The notes under the pieces were generated by a model. The model did no database searches. It was not told the origin of the DNA and worked only from the letters and a program-made list of their open reading frames with translations. This document shows, piece after piece, positions 34,942-44,441 of a stretch of DNA of 64,000 bases. Position 1 is the stretch's first letter; each line of letters starts with the position of its first letter. The stretch is from CAYVQE01 sp964633205 (GTDB taxonomy: Bacteria; Myxococcota; B64-G9). The position numbers and the translations under genes were made by a program. The stretch is taken from assembly GCA_964633205.1 (NCBI GenBank), contig CAZWFN010000001.1, positions 148,303 to 212,302 on the forward strand, read 5' to 3'.

Positions 34942-35970
34942 GTGCTCGGCATCCTCGAACACGCACTCGTGATCACCACATTCGTGTTCGTCATGATGCT
35001 GGTGGTCGAGTACGTCAACGTCCTGACCCGCGGCGCCATCCAGCAGCACCTGCCCCAGAAGCGCTGGAGCCAACTCCTGCTGGCGGCCGGACTGGGCATT
35101 ACCCCCGGCTGCCTGGGCGCCTTCGTGGTGGTGACCCTCTACGCCCACCGGGCGCTGTCGCTGGGCGCCCTGGTGGCAGCCATGATCGCCACCAGCGGCG
35201 ACGAGGCCTTCGTCATGCTGGCCCTGATCCCCAGCGACGCCCTGCTGGTGATGGCCAGCCTGCTGGTGGTCGGCGTGCTGGTCGGGGCGGTGGTCGACCA
35301 CCTGGCCCGCCGTTGGGCCGCCGGACCCCACGGCACCCTGGCCGATGATCTGGCGCTGCCGATCCACGACGAGGAGATCTGCCACTGCTTTCCTCGCGGC
35401 CAGATTTTGGCCCAGTGGAAGGACTGCACGGCCGCGCGGGGGCTGCTGGCCGTCGGGCTGGTGTTGTTCGAGCTGGGCCTGGTGAGCGGCGAGATCGGCC
35501 CCGAGGAGTGGAATTGGATCCGGGTGACCCTGGTCGCGGTGGCGGCCGTGGCCCTGTTCATCGTCTCCACCGTGCCGGATCATTTCATCGAGCACCACCT
35601 GTGGCAGCACGTGGTGCGCCGCCATGTGCCGCGCATCTTTTTGTGGACCCTGGGCGCGCTGCTGGTCATGTGGGCGCTGACCGAGTGGTGGAACCTGGAG
35701 CAGATGGTCAAGGGCAACCGCTGGGTGGTGCTGCTGATCGCCGCCGCGGTGGGCCTGGTGCCCGAGTCGGGTCCGCACCTGCTGTTCGTCACCATGTACG
35801 ATGAGGGATTGGTGCCCTTCGCTACCCTGCTGGCCAGCTCCATCGTCCAGGACGGCCACGGCATGCTGCCCTTGCTGGCGCACTCGCGCAAGGCGTTCTT
35901 TCTGGTCAAGGGAATCAACTTGCTGGCCGGCCTGGCGCTGGGGGCGCTGCTGCTGGCGCTGGGGATTTGA
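34942..35970 (+). CDS. Putative heavy-metal exporter (ArsP_2-like, 10 TM)
   Basis: A 342-residue inner-membrane protein with about ten helices. Two related halves are visible: GLGITPGCLGAFVVVTLYAHRA and AVGLVPESGPHLLFVTMYDEG, the duplicated motif of the DUF2899/ArsP_2 family of putative permeases. A central cytosolic loop has DDLALPIHDEEICHCFP with Cys and His, a possible metal-binding site. It starts with GTG, supported by GGAGGAG. The actual substrate is unknown. Confidence 0.8.
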   Translation: MLGILEHALVITTFVFVMMLVVEYVNVLTRGAIQQHLPQKRWSQLLLAAGLGITPGCLGAFVVVTLYAHRALSLGALVAAMIATSGDEAFVMLALIPSDALLVMASLLVVGVLVGAVVDHLARRWAAGPHGTLADDLALPIHDEEICHCFPRGQILAQWKDCTAARGLLAVGLVLFELGLVSGEIGPEEWNWIRVTLVAVAAVALFIVSTVPDHFIEHHLWQHVVRRHVPRIFLWTLGALLVMWALTEWWNLEQMVKGNRWVVLLIAAAVGLVPESGPHLLFVTMYDEGLVPFATLLASSIVQDGHGMLPLLAHSRKAFFLVKGINLLAGLALGALLLALGI

Positions 35971-35991
35971 CGGCGCCCGGCCCTGCGGGGC

Positions 35992-36846
35992 TCAGCCCCG
36001 GCTGTCGGAGGCGACCGCCAGGGCGGTGTCGGGCTCCTGGCGGTGGTAGGTGACCTGGCGCGGGAAGGGGATCTCGACGCCCTGCTCGTCGAAGGCCTGC
36101 TTGATACGGCGCCTCAGCTCGCGCTCGGCCGCCCAGTGCTCGCCGGCCGCGACCTTGATGACCAGCCGTACCCCCACGTCGGAGGAGTTCAAGCCGGTGA
36201 CGCCCTGGGCCAACGGCGCTTCGAGCACGATGGCCTCGTTCTCGGCCGCCCAGCGATCGCCGACCTCCTGGACGACCTTCAGGCCGCGACCCACGTCCTG
36301 CTCGTAGGCCAGGCCCACCCCGACCACCGCCCGCATCCACTCGCGGCTGAAGTTGCCCACCCGCGCGATATCGCCGTTGGGCACGTACCACAGGGTGCCG
36401 TCGAAGGCGCGGATGCGCGACAGGCGCAGCCCCACGTGCTCGACCGCGCCGCCGGCCTCGCCGACCTGAACCCAGTCGCCCTCGCGCAATACGTCGTCGA
36501 ACAGCAGGAAGAAGCCGCTGATGACGTCCTTGACCAGGTTCTGGGCGCCGAAGCCGACCGCCAGGCCGATGATGCCGGCGCCGGCCAGGATGGTGGCCAC
36601 GTTGACGCCCAGGTGATCCAACGCCATGATGGCGGCCACGATGACGGTCACCACCTTGACCAGCCGCGCCAGCAGCGGCGCCAGCGAGCCGCCCCGTCGT
36701 TTCTGCAGCGAGCGGGCGGCCATGCGCGCCAACAGGCGGCCGACGATCATCACTGCGATGAAGATCAACAGCGCCACGGCCAGCCGCAGCGCCAAGCTCG
36801 GACCCTCGTTGCGCAAAAAGGCGATCACATCGTTCCAGAATTCCAT
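35992..36846 (-). CDS. MscS-type mechanosensitive channel
   Basis: A 284-residue small-conductance mechanosensitive channel with three N-terminal helices and the pore-lining helix GIIGLAVGFGAQNLVKD, followed by the beta domain and alpha/beta vestibule. It should release solutes under hypo-osmotic stress. GGGAGG precedes the ATG at 36846. The converging ArsP_2-like gene ends 21 bases away. Confidence 0.93.
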   Translation of the reverse strand: MEFWNDVIAFLRNEGPSLALRLAVALLIFIAVMIVGRLLARMAARSLQKRRGGSLAPLLARLVKVVTVIVAAIMALDHLGVNVATILAGAGIIGLAVGFGAQNLVKDVISGFFLLFDDVLREGDWVQVGEAGGAVEHVGLRLSRIRAFDGTLWYVPNGDIARVGNFSREWMRAVVGVGLAYEQDVGRGLKVVQEVGDRWAAENEAIVLEAPLAQGVTGLNSSDVGVRLVIKVAAGEHWAAERELRRRIKQAFDEQGVEIPFPRQVTYHRQEPDTALAVASDSRG

Positions 36847-36935
36847 CGGCTCCACCTCCCGGCCGTTGACGCAAGGGCCCCTTTCGCGCAAACCGCCCCC
36901 TGCGTCACGGCGTCATGGTCGTCGCCCGGCGGCCT

Positions 36936-38888
36936 TCAGTCCTGCTGCAGCTCGGGCAGGTCGGCATAATGGTCGAGGGCCTCGGGGTTGCGCAGGGCAT
37001 CGCGGTTGAGCACCGGCTTGCCCTCGATGATCTTCTTGACCGCCATCTCGACCTTCTTCATGTTCAGCGTGTAGGGCACATCGGGCACGGCGATGATCTT
37101 GGCCGGCACGTGGCGCGGCGAGGCGTTCTGGCGTAGGGTCTTGCGGATTCGGTTGCGCAACTCGTCGTCGAGCGTGACGCCCTCGGCCAGCTTGACGAAC
37201 AGCACCACCCGCACGTCGTTGTTCCACGATTGACCGATGACCAGGCTGTCGGCCACCTCGTCGATGGCGTCGACCTGGCGGTAGATCTCGGCGGTGCCGA
37301 TGCGCACCCCGCCCGGGTTGAGGGTGGCGTCCGAGCGGCCCAGCATGACCACGCCGCCGGTCTCGCTGATGCGGATGTAATCGCCGTGGCGCCAGACGCC
37401 GGGATAGACGTCGAAGTAAGCGTCGTGATAGCGCTTGCCGTCCGGGTCGTTCCAGAAGTAGATCGGCATCGACGGCGCCGGCGCCTCGCAGACCAGCTCG
37501 CCCTCCTCGCCGATGACGGGCTTGCCGGTCTCATCGTAGGCGGCCACCTTCATGCCCAGACAGCGGCACTGGATCTCGCCCTCGTGGACCGGCCCGATGG
37601 GGTTGCCGCCGACGAAGCAGCCGTTGATGTCGGAGCCGCCGGCGATCGAGGCCAGCTGCAGGTTCGACTTGATGTCGCGGTAGACGTAGCGGAAGCTCTC
37701 CTCCGACAGCGGCGAGCCGGTCGACAACACCGCCCGCAAGGCCGTCAGGTCGCAGCGCTGGCCCGGCTTCTCGCCGGCCGCCTCCAGCGCCGAGAGATAG
37801 CCGGCGCTGGTGCCGAAGATGGAGATGCGCTGCTGCTCGGCCATGCGCCACAGCGCGGCCGGATCGGGGTGGAAGGGGTTGCCGTCGAACAGCACCACCC
37901 GGGCGCCCACCGCCAGCGAGCTGACCAGCCAGTTCCACATCATCCAGCCACAGGTGGTGAAGTAGAAGATGGTGTCGTCGCGCTTCAGGTCGCAATGCAG
38001 TACCAGCTCCTTGAGCTGGTTGATCAAAATGCCGCCGGCGCTCTGCACCATGCACTTGGGCAGCCCGGTGGTACCCGAGGTGAACATGATGTAGAGCGGA
38101 TGACCGAAGGGCAGCGAGGCGAACTGGATCTCCGTCGCGGCGCTGTCGCCGAAATCGGTCCAGGCCTGGCCGTTGGGCACCCGGGACGGGTCGGGCGCGT
38201 CCTCGGTGAAGGGCACCACCACCACTTTTTCGATCGAGGGCAGATCGCGGATGATCTCGCCCACCCGGGCCAGCGAGTCGAAGGCGCGGCCCTTGAAGAA
38301 GTAGCCGTCAGCGGTGAACAGCACCTTGGGCTCGATCTGGCCGAAGCGGTCCAGCACGCCCTTGATGCCGAAGTCCGGCGAGCAGGACGACCAGATGGCC
38401 CCCAGGCTGGTGGCCGCCAGCATGGCGATCACCGTCTCGGGCATGTTGGGCATGAAGCCGGCCACCCGATCGCCGGGCTGCACGCCGGCGTCGCGCAGGC
38501 CGGCGGCCACCCGCGCCACCTGCTGGTACAGCTCGGCGTAGCTCAGCACCCGCGCCTCGCCCTGCTCGGGCTGGAAGATCAGGGCCTCGCGCTCGTCGCG
38601 GAAGCGCAGCAGGTTGCGGGCGAAGTTCAGCTCGGCGCCCGCGAACCAGTTGGCCCCCGGGAACGCGTTCAGATCGTCGACCACGGTCTCGTAGGGCTTA
38701 TCGGCCTGAATGCCGACGAAGTCCCACACCGCGGCCCAGAAATCCGGGATCTTATCGACCGACCATTGCCACAGCGGCCAGTAGTCGTGGAAATCGGTAC
38801 CGAAGCGCTCGTTGACGGTGCGCATGAAGCGCAGCAGCTCGGTCTGTTCGATTCGCTCCTGCGACGGCTCCCAGAGTTTCTCAGCCAT
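36936..38888 (-). CDS. Acetoacetate-CoA ligase (acetoacetyl-CoA synthetase)
   Basis: A 650-residue cytosolic adenylate-forming enzyme that makes acetoacetyl-CoA from acetoacetate, ATP and CoA. YIMFTSGTTGLPKCMVQS is the ATP-binding motif, TTCGWMMWNWL and FDGNPFHPDP are typical of the acetoacetyl-CoA branch, and VMLGRSDATLNPGGVRIG with a C-terminal Lys segment complete the fold. The branch assignment versus acetyl- or propionyl-CoA synthetase rests on overall similarity. GGGAGA precedes the ATG at 38888. It would feed ketone-body or polyhydroxybutyrate-type carbon into acetyl-CoA. Confidence 0.92.
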   Translation of the reverse strand: MAEKLWEPSQERIEQTELLRFMRTVNERFGTDFHDYWPLWQWSVDKIPDFWAAVWDFVGIQADKPYETVVDDLNAFPGANWFAGAELNFARNLLRFRDEREALIFQPEQGEARVLSYAELYQQVARVAAGLRDAGVQPGDRVAGFMPNMPETVIAMLAATSLGAIWSSCSPDFGIKGVLDRFGQIEPKVLFTADGYFFKGRAFDSLARVGEIIRDLPSIEKVVVVPFTEDAPDPSRVPNGQAWTDFGDSAATEIQFASLPFGHPLYIMFTSGTTGLPKCMVQSAGGILINQLKELVLHCDLKRDDTIFYFTTCGWMMWNWLVSSLAVGARVVLFDGNPFHPDPAALWRMAEQQRISIFGTSAGYLSALEAAGEKPGQRCDLTALRAVLSTGSPLSEESFRYVYRDIKSNLQLASIAGGSDINGCFVGGNPIGPVHEGEIQCRCLGMKVAAYDETGKPVIGEEGELVCEAPAPSMPIYFWNDPDGKRYHDAYFDVYPGVWRHGDYIRISETGGVVMLGRSDATLNPGGVRIGTAEIYRQVDAIDEVADSLVIGQSWNNDVRVVLFVKLAEGVTLDDELRNRIRKTLRQNASPRHVPAKIIAVPDVPYTLNMKKVEMAVKKIIEGKPVLNRDALRNPEALDHYADLPELQQD

Positions 38889-38996
38889 GGTTCTCCCGTC
38901 CCGGATGGAGGTTCGCACTCGGTCCTCGGCTTCGACGTTCATGCATACGCATACTGCCTGCCCCCGATCCTCGTCAACCGGGATCTAGCCCGAAGT

Positions 38997-39019
38997 TCCC
39001 CCGCCCGAAGGGCGGGGGA
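38997..39019. repeat. Dispersed GC hairpin, copy 2
   Basis: The same CCCCCGCCC-GAA-GGGCGGGGG hairpin as at 23369-23391, with a related downstream flank (AATGAC, CCCA-AGGCC). It lies 108 bases upstream of the acetoacetate-CoA ligase start and about 140 before the unknown gene at 39161, between divergent genes, so it is not a terminator for either. Confidence 0.75.
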
Positions 39020-39094
39020 TAGTACAATCAATGACCTGGGGAACCCAGAGGCCGATGTCCCCATGTATGCCCACTAGTAAAATCAGTGTATTGC

Positions 39095-39112
39095 AAGTTC
39101 CCATGGGAACTT
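39095..39112. promoter_or_regulatory. Perfect 18-bp palindrome
   Basis: AAGTTCCCATGGGAACTT is a perfect palindrome 48 bases upstream of the gene at 39161. Position and symmetry suit an operator. It may also be part of the repeat element that begins at 38997, where AAGTTCCC occurs as well. Confidence 0.45.
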
Positions 39113-39160
39113 CAGTCTGGCGGTTGTCCATTCTGAATGCAGGCGATAACCTGTAGGCAA

Positions 39161-41272
39161 ATGATAAAAGGCACATCCACCGCCGTTGTTCCGTTGGGGC
39201 CGACGCGGATCCACAAGCTGGCGCTCGGCTCGGGGGTCACCTTGCTGCTGCTCGGGGTGGTGGCCGGCCGGCTGTTCCAGGGCCGTTTCACGCTGGACTC
39301 GGACTGGAAGCTGGTTGCCGTCGGGTTGGCCGGCATCGTCTTCCCCCTCTTCTTCTTCCGCGAGCGCAGCCTGGACCTACAGCGCCAGCAGCTGCGATTG
39401 GGCAAGCGCCTGGTATCGCTGGTCGAAATCGAGGCGGTCTGCCTCTACTCGCGCATCCACCTCGTCGACCACCACCGCGGAGAAGGCCCCGGGCGATTCC
39501 ACGATCCCGCCAAGCGGCCCAGCAAGGTGGTGCGCTGGCACGTCGAGGCGCTGCGGGGAGCCGAGCGCGTCGATGGCGAAAGCACCGACTTGCTGCGGCG
39601 TTGCATCGACCGGGTGCTGCAGTTGGGCCATCTTCCCCACGCCGAGACGGAGCGCGAGCGCGCCGCCCGCAAGCTCGCTCCCTGGTGGCGGGCCAGCGAC
39701 GTGGAGCGTATCCGGCTGGGGTGGGGCGGATCCGCGCTGCGGTTGCGGGCCGAGCTGGTGGCCCGGCACGCCGACGTGCCGCTGATCGACCTGAGCGGCG
39801 ATTCGATCGAGGTGTCGCTGCCGGCCGAGCTGGACACGCCATTGCTGGAGCGGGTCCGCACCGGCAACGTAGAGGTCCAGCGGCCCGGCCCGGCGCCAGG
39901 CGGCGTGAACGATCGCGGTCTGGGACAGCTGCTGCGCCTGGACTGGAACCCACTCTGGCTGCATCCCAAGAAAACGCGGGTTCTGGGCTCGCTGATCATG
40001 CTCACGGCCCTCGGTCTGGGCGTGGCCTTCGGCCTGACTCGACTGCTGCCCGACTCATGGACCGCCGGCCTGCGCAGCGGTGGGCTGGCCCTGGTGGGCA
40101 TCACCTGGCTGGTGGCGCTGCTGCGCGCGGCCTGGATTCAAGTCGATCCCACCGAGGTCCGCAGCTGCAGCCGCTGGTTGATCAATCTCAAAAAGAGCAT
40201 GCCGCTGGGCGCCCTGGAGGCCGTACGTGTCAACCCCTTGCTCTCCAGCCAGCTCGAGTTGCTGGGCGACGAGCGCCGAATCGCGATACCGCTGGAACGC
40301 TCGGTGGCCGTCTGGGTTCGCCGCCGCCTGCTGGCCCACCTGGCCTCGCTGGCCGAGGCGGGCGTGCACGCCCGCCGCCCCCAGGTGCCCCGGCAGCGCC
40401 AAAAAGGCCTGGTATTTTTCGTCTCTCCAGCCATCGGGCTTCTGCTCGGCTGTCTCAGCTTCAGCTTGATGGCCGGTGTCCAACCGAATGCCGCGGAATC
40501 CGTTGCTGAGCAGGAACCGGCGGGTCCGAATCCGACTCGCCCGACCGGCGTTCGACAAGACGACAAGGAAGCGCTGGCGGGTCGCGTCGAGCCGAGCTTT
40601 CGGGTCATCGGGCCCGATGGCCGGGGGCCCGACGCAGGGCCCGCACCGGCTTCGCGCTCCGACGGTGCCACGGTGCCCGCCGCGCCACGCGACGGCGGCG
40701 TGGCCGGCAGAGCGCGGCCGACAGCTCCGGTGGACGAAGCCGACGCGGGCCCACCCCCCGCAGCCGGCGGCGCTGCGCAACCCGGGGACCCGACCGCGAC
40801 CGGGCCGGCCGCGGTCGCCGGCCGGGGTTCGGGTCAGCCGGTCTCCTGGCGCGGCCTGGGCGCGTTTGCCGTGCGCATCGCCCGCACCCACCGGGTCGAA
40901 CTCGAGTTGAGCCGGCTGGGAGACCGGATGCGCATCCGTGGCCGGGCCCTGGAAGCCAAACGGCAGCGCGGAGCCGCGCGCTGTGTATCGCGCCGTTGCC
41001 CGCTGCTCGTGCGCGTGCACCCGGCGCGCGACGTGGAACGGGCCTTCAGCACCCGCCGGGTGCGGCTGAAACGACGCATTTCGGAGAAATTCGGCCGGTT
41101 CGAGCTGGAGCTGAGCGCGAGGAAAATCTGCGCCCGCCAGCCGCGCTATCTGGCCATCAGCATCGATGGTCCCGGCGAACTCGGCGCCCGGATCGACGGC
41201 GACCGCTTCGTGCTCGCCACCGACGAGGGGCTGTGCCGGGGCCACAGCGATCTGCCCATCCCCGAAGAGTGA
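39161..41272 (+). CDS. Large membrane protein of unknown function
   Basis: A 703-residue protein not recognised as any family. It has two helices near the N-terminus, each followed by PH-like beta sequence (LDLQRQQLRLGKRLVSLVEIEAV), a second helix pair (about residues 275-330) again followed by such sequence (RSCSRWLINLKKSMPLGALEAV), a fifth helix near 430, a Pro/Ala/Gly-rich linker of about 100 residues and a C-terminal Cys-containing beta domain. The duplicated helix-pair-plus-beta layout recalls bacterial PH (YdbS-type) membrane proteins. The start is uncertain: ATG at 39161 follows GTAGG, while another ATG lies eight codons upstream. Confidence 0.72.
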   Translation: MIKGTSTAVVPLGPTRIHKLALGSGVTLLLLGVVAGRLFQGRFTLDSDWKLVAVGLAGIVFPLFFFRERSLDLQRQQLRLGKRLVSLVEIEAVCLYSRIHLVDHHRGEGPGRFHDPAKRPSKVVRWHVEALRGAERVDGESTDLLRRCIDRVLQLGHLPHAETERERAARKLAPWWRASDVERIRLGWGGSALRLRAELVARHADVPLIDLSGDSIEVSLPAELDTPLLERVRTGNVEVQRPGPAPGGVNDRGLGQLLRLDWNPLWLHPKKTRVLGSLIMLTALGLGVAFGLTRLLPDSWTAGLRSGGLALVGITWLVALLRAAWIQVDPTEVRSCSRWLINLKKSMPLGALEAVRVNPLLSSQLELLGDERRIAIPLERSVAVWVRRRLLAHLASLAEAGVHARRPQVPRQRQKGLVFFVSPAIGLLLGCLSFSLMAGVQPNAAESVAEQEPAGPNPTRPTGVRQDDKEALAGRVEPSFRVIGPDGRGPDAGPAPASRSDGATVPAAPRDGGVAGRARPTAPVDEADAGPPPAAGGAAQPGDPTATGPAAVAGRGSGQPVSWRGLGAFAVRIARTHRVELELSRLGDRMRIRGRALEAKRQRGAARCVSRRCPLLVRVHPARDVERAFSTRRVRLKRRISEKFGRFELELSARKICARQPRYLAISIDGPGELGARIDGDRFVLATDEGLCRGHSDLPIPEE

Positions 41273-41282
41273 ACCGGGCGGC

Positions 41283-43439
41283 TCAGTCCTCGGCCGGCAG
41301 CAGGCCGCGGCGCTCGAGCAAGGGCTCGATCTTCGGCTCGGCGCCGCGGAAGCGCTTGTAGAGCACCATGGGGTCCTCGCTGCCGCCCGGCTCGAGGATG
41401 TGCTCGCGGAAGGCGCTGGCGGTCTCGCGGTCGAACAGGCCGGCCTGGCGGAAGGCCTGGAAGGCGTCGGCGTCGAGCACGGCGGCCCAAATGTAGGAGT
41501 AGTAGCCGGCGGCGTAGAAGTCCGAGGCGAAGATGTGCCTGAAGTAAGGGCTCTTGTAGCGCACCACGATCTGCGGAATGAGCCCGATGGCCTCCATGGA
41601 GCGCCGCTCGAACTCGGCCACGTCGATGCCTGCGGCGGACTCGAGGGTGTGCCAGTCCATGTCCAGGAAGCTGGCCGCCAGGTACTCCACCGTGGCGAAA
41701 CCCTGGTTGAAGTGTCGCGAACGCTCGAGCTTGTCCACCAGCTCGGCCGGGATGGGCTCGCCGGTCTCGTGGTGCTTTGCATACAGCGCCAACACCTCGG
41801 GCTCGCTGGCCCAGTTCTCCATGATCTGCGACGGCAGCTCGACGAAGTCGACCTGTACGTCTTCGCCGGTGGCGGCGTAGGTGGTGTCCGCCAGCAGCAT
41901 GTGCAAGGCGTGGCCGAACTCGTGGAACAGAGTGGTCACCTCCTCGAAGCTCAACAACGAGGGGCTGTCGTCGCCCGGCCGGGTGAAGTTGCCCACGTTG
42001 GTCACCACCGGCGCCAGCCGCCGGCCGTCGAGCCGAATCTGCTGGCGGTAGGTTCCACACCAGGCGCCGCCGCGCTTGCCGGGCCGCGGAAAATAATCGA
42101 CGTAGAGCAGGCCCACCGGGCTGCCGTCCTGTTCCTGCACCGCGAAGGCCCGCACCTCGGGGTGGTAGACGGGCACGTCGTCGCGGGGCACGAAGCGCAG
42201 GCCATAGAGCCGGCTGGCCACCTCGAAGGCCCCCTGCAGCACCCGCTCCAACTCGAAGTAGGGCCGCAGCGCGCTCTCGTCCAGGTCGTACTCGGCCCGC
42301 CGCAGCCGCTCGGCGTAGTACCACCAGTCCCAGGGCTGCAGCGCGAAGTCCCCGCCCTCGGACTCGATCAGCTCTTGCAGCGCGGCCGCCTCGCGCTCGG
42401 CCACCGGCAGGGCCGCCTGCCAGATGCGGCGCAGCTTGGTATAGACCGCCTCGGGGGTCTTTGCCATGCGTTCGGCCAGGGCGAAGCTGGCGTGGTCGGG
42501 GTAGCCCAGCAGCGCTGCCTTGCGGATGCGCAGCTCGACGATGCGCTCGACCAGGCCGCGGTTGTCGCGCTCGTCGCCGTTGGCGCCGCGGCTGATGTAG
42601 GCCGTAAAGAGCTTCTCCCGCAGCGGCCGGCGCTCGGAGTAGCGCAGGAAGGGGATCAGGCTGGGTTTGTGCAGGGTGAACGCCCACTCACCCGCGTGCC
42701 CGCGCTCGGCGGCCGCCTTGGCGGCCGCTTCGACCAGCCGTCCGGGCAAGCCGGCCAGATCCGCCTCGTCTTCGATGATCAGGGCGAAGGCGTTGTTCTC
42801 GGCCAAGACGTTCTGGCCGAACTGCACCTTGAGCCCGGCCAGCTCCCCGTTGATTCGCCGCAGCTCGGCCTTTTGCTCGGCATCGAGCTCGGCGCCGCCG
42901 CGGACGAAGTCGCGGTAGCTCTTGTCGAGCAGGGTGCGCTGCTCGGCATCGAGCTCGAGCGCGTCGCGCTGGTCGTGCACGGCCTTGATGCGTGCGAACA
43001 GCTCCGCGTTCTGGAAAATGGCGTCGGCGTGGGCCGACAGCTGGGGGGCCAGCTCCTTGGCGATGGCGTCGAGCGCATCGCTGGTCTCGGCCGCGTTGAG
43101 CCCGAAGAACACCCGGGCCACGCGGTCCAGCAAGGCGCCCGAACGGTCGAGCGCTGCGATGGTGTTGTCGAAGTCGGGTTCCTGCTCGGCCCCGGCGATG
43201 GCCGCGATCTCCTCCTCGTGGGCCGCGATGGCGGCCGCGAAGGCCGGCCGGAAGTGCGCGGGCTCGATGCGATCGAAGGGCGGTGCGCCGAAGGGGGTCT
43301 CGAAGGGCGCCAGCAGGGGATTGTCGGTCGCCGCGGTCGCTTTCATGGTCTCCTCGTCGGCAGCGGGCGCCGCGCTCCCGTGGGCACAGCCCATGGCCAA
43401 AAGCCCCAGTGCAAACACAAAGAGAAGGGGTCGGTTCAT
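41283..43439 (-). CDS. M3 family zinc metallopeptidase lipoprotein
   Basis: A 718-residue peptidase of the thimet oligopeptidase/Dcp group. LFHEFGHALHM carries the HEFGH zinc site, and the C-terminal IWAAVLDADAFQAF and GGSEDPMVLYKRFRG are typical. The N-terminus has a lipobox (LLAMGC), so it acts in the periplasm or outer membrane as a Dcp-like dipeptidyl or oligopeptidase. GGGAGA supports the ATG at 43439. It converges with the unknown gene at 39161, only 10 bases apart, and is divergent from the DUF3786 gene. Confidence 0.93.
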   Translation of the reverse strand: MNRPLLFVFALGLLAMGCAHGSAAPAADEETMKATAATDNPLLAPFETPFGAPPFDRIEPAHFRPAFAAAIAAHEEEIAAIAGAEQEPDFDNTIAALDRSGALLDRVARVFFGLNAAETSDALDAIAKELAPQLSAHADAIFQNAELFARIKAVHDQRDALELDAEQRTLLDKSYRDFVRGGAELDAEQKAELRRINGELAGLKVQFGQNVLAENNAFALIIEDEADLAGLPGRLVEAAAKAAAERGHAGEWAFTLHKPSLIPFLRYSERRPLREKLFTAYISRGANGDERDNRGLVERIVELRIRKAALLGYPDHASFALAERMAKTPEAVYTKLRRIWQAALPVAEREAAALQELIESEGGDFALQPWDWWYYAERLRRAEYDLDESALRPYFELERVLQGAFEVASRLYGLRFVPRDDVPVYHPEVRAFAVQEQDGSPVGLLYVDYFPRPGKRGGAWCGTYRQQIRLDGRRLAPVVTNVGNFTRPGDDSPSLLSFEEVTTLFHEFGHALHMLLADTTYAATGEDVQVDFVELPSQIMENWASEPEVLALYAKHHETGEPIPAELVDKLERSRHFNQGFATVEYLAASFLDMDWHTLESAAGIDVAEFERRSMEAIGLIPQIVVRYKSPYFRHIFASDFYAAGYYSYIWAAVLDADAFQAFRQAGLFDRETASAFREHILEPGGSEDPMVLYKRFRGAEPKIEPLLERRGLLPAED

Positions 43440-43613
43440 CGCAGCATCTCCCAGAGCGGTGCGGGTTGAAGGCTTCTCTCTTTCCTCGCCGCCGACTGTA
43501 GCGTTTCGCTACCGGCACGAGAAGGGAAATCGGAACGCCGACATGGACCCTTCACGGGCGCCGCCGAAGTGGCTAAAGTGTTCACCGGCGGGGTTGGCGC
43601 GGGAGGAACTCCG

Positions 43614-44423
43614 GTGAGCCGGCAACAAGTCAAACCGATCGATGTGCTGCAGGCGACCGACCGTTCCAACTGCGGCGAGTGCGGGCTGGCGACCTGCATG
43701 GCCTTCGCGGTGCAGGTCGCCCAGGGCAAACGCGCCGCCGGCGATTGTCCGCGCATCGCGCCTGCGGTCGCGGCCCGGATCGACGATCGCCGCCAGGCCG
43801 CCGGCGATCCGGCCGCCGAGGCGGCGGTTGCGCTGGCCCCGCTCAAGTCGCGCATCCGCGGGCTCGACTTCGCCGCCCGCGCCGAGCGGCTGGGCGGCGC
43901 GCTGCGCGATGACCGATTGGTGGTGCGCATGCTGGGCCGCGAGTTCGCCCTCGACCGCGACGGCGAGCTGCACGCCATGTGCCACATCAACCCCTGGGTC
44001 CATTTTCCCCTGCTGGCCTACGCCCTGGAATGCCGGGGCACGGCGCCGACCGGCGAGTGGCTGGCCTTCGGCGAGCTGCCGGGCGCGCTTTCCTGGGCCC
44101 GGTTTTTCGACTGGCGCTGCGAACGCGAGCTGCAAAAGCTTGCCGAAGCCGACTTCGAATTGCTCAGCGACATCCTGTCGCTGTTCGCGATAGCGCCGCC
44201 GCCGGCAGCCGTCGAAGCCGATCGGGCCTATCGCCTGCTGCCGCTGCCGCGGGTGCCGCTGCTGTTCACCTGCTGGGCGCCGACCGCGGATTTTCCGCCG
44301 CAGGTGCGATTGCTGTTCGATGGCAGCGCCCCGGACAACCTCGGCGTCGAGGCCCTGTTCCGCTTGAGCTCGGGCCTGGTCGAGATGTTCAAGCGGATCG
44401 CCATCGACCACGGCGGCTGCTGA
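43614..44423 (+). CDS. DUF3786 protein with 4Fe-4S domain
   Basis: A 269-residue cytosolic protein. The N-terminal 45 residues form the Fe-S module seen in corrinoid Fe-S proteins and related redox proteins (NCGECGLATC followed by C 18 residues later). The rest matches DUF3786 (FALDRDGELHAMCHINPWVHFPLLAYAL, LLFDGSAPDNLGVEALFRL). Such proteins occur mostly in anaerobes that use corrinoid or acetyl-CoA chemistry; the role is unknown. The GTG at 43614 is chosen because GGGAGGA lies about 7 bases before it. It converges with the HD hydrolase gene 18 bases away. Confidence 0.85.
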   Translation: MSRQQVKPIDVLQATDRSNCGECGLATCMAFAVQVAQGKRAAGDCPRIAPAVAARIDDRRQAAGDPAAEAAVALAPLKSRIRGLDFAARAERLGGALRDDRLVVRMLGREFALDRDGELHAMCHINPWVHFPLLAYALECRGTAPTGEWLAFGELPGALSWARFFDWRCERELQKLAEADFELLSDILSLFAIAPPPAAVEADRAYRLLPLPRVPLLFTCWAPTADFPPQVRLLFDGSAPDNLGVEALFRLSSGLVEMFKRIAIDHGGC

Positions 44424-44441
44424 GCCGGTCCGCCGGTGGGC

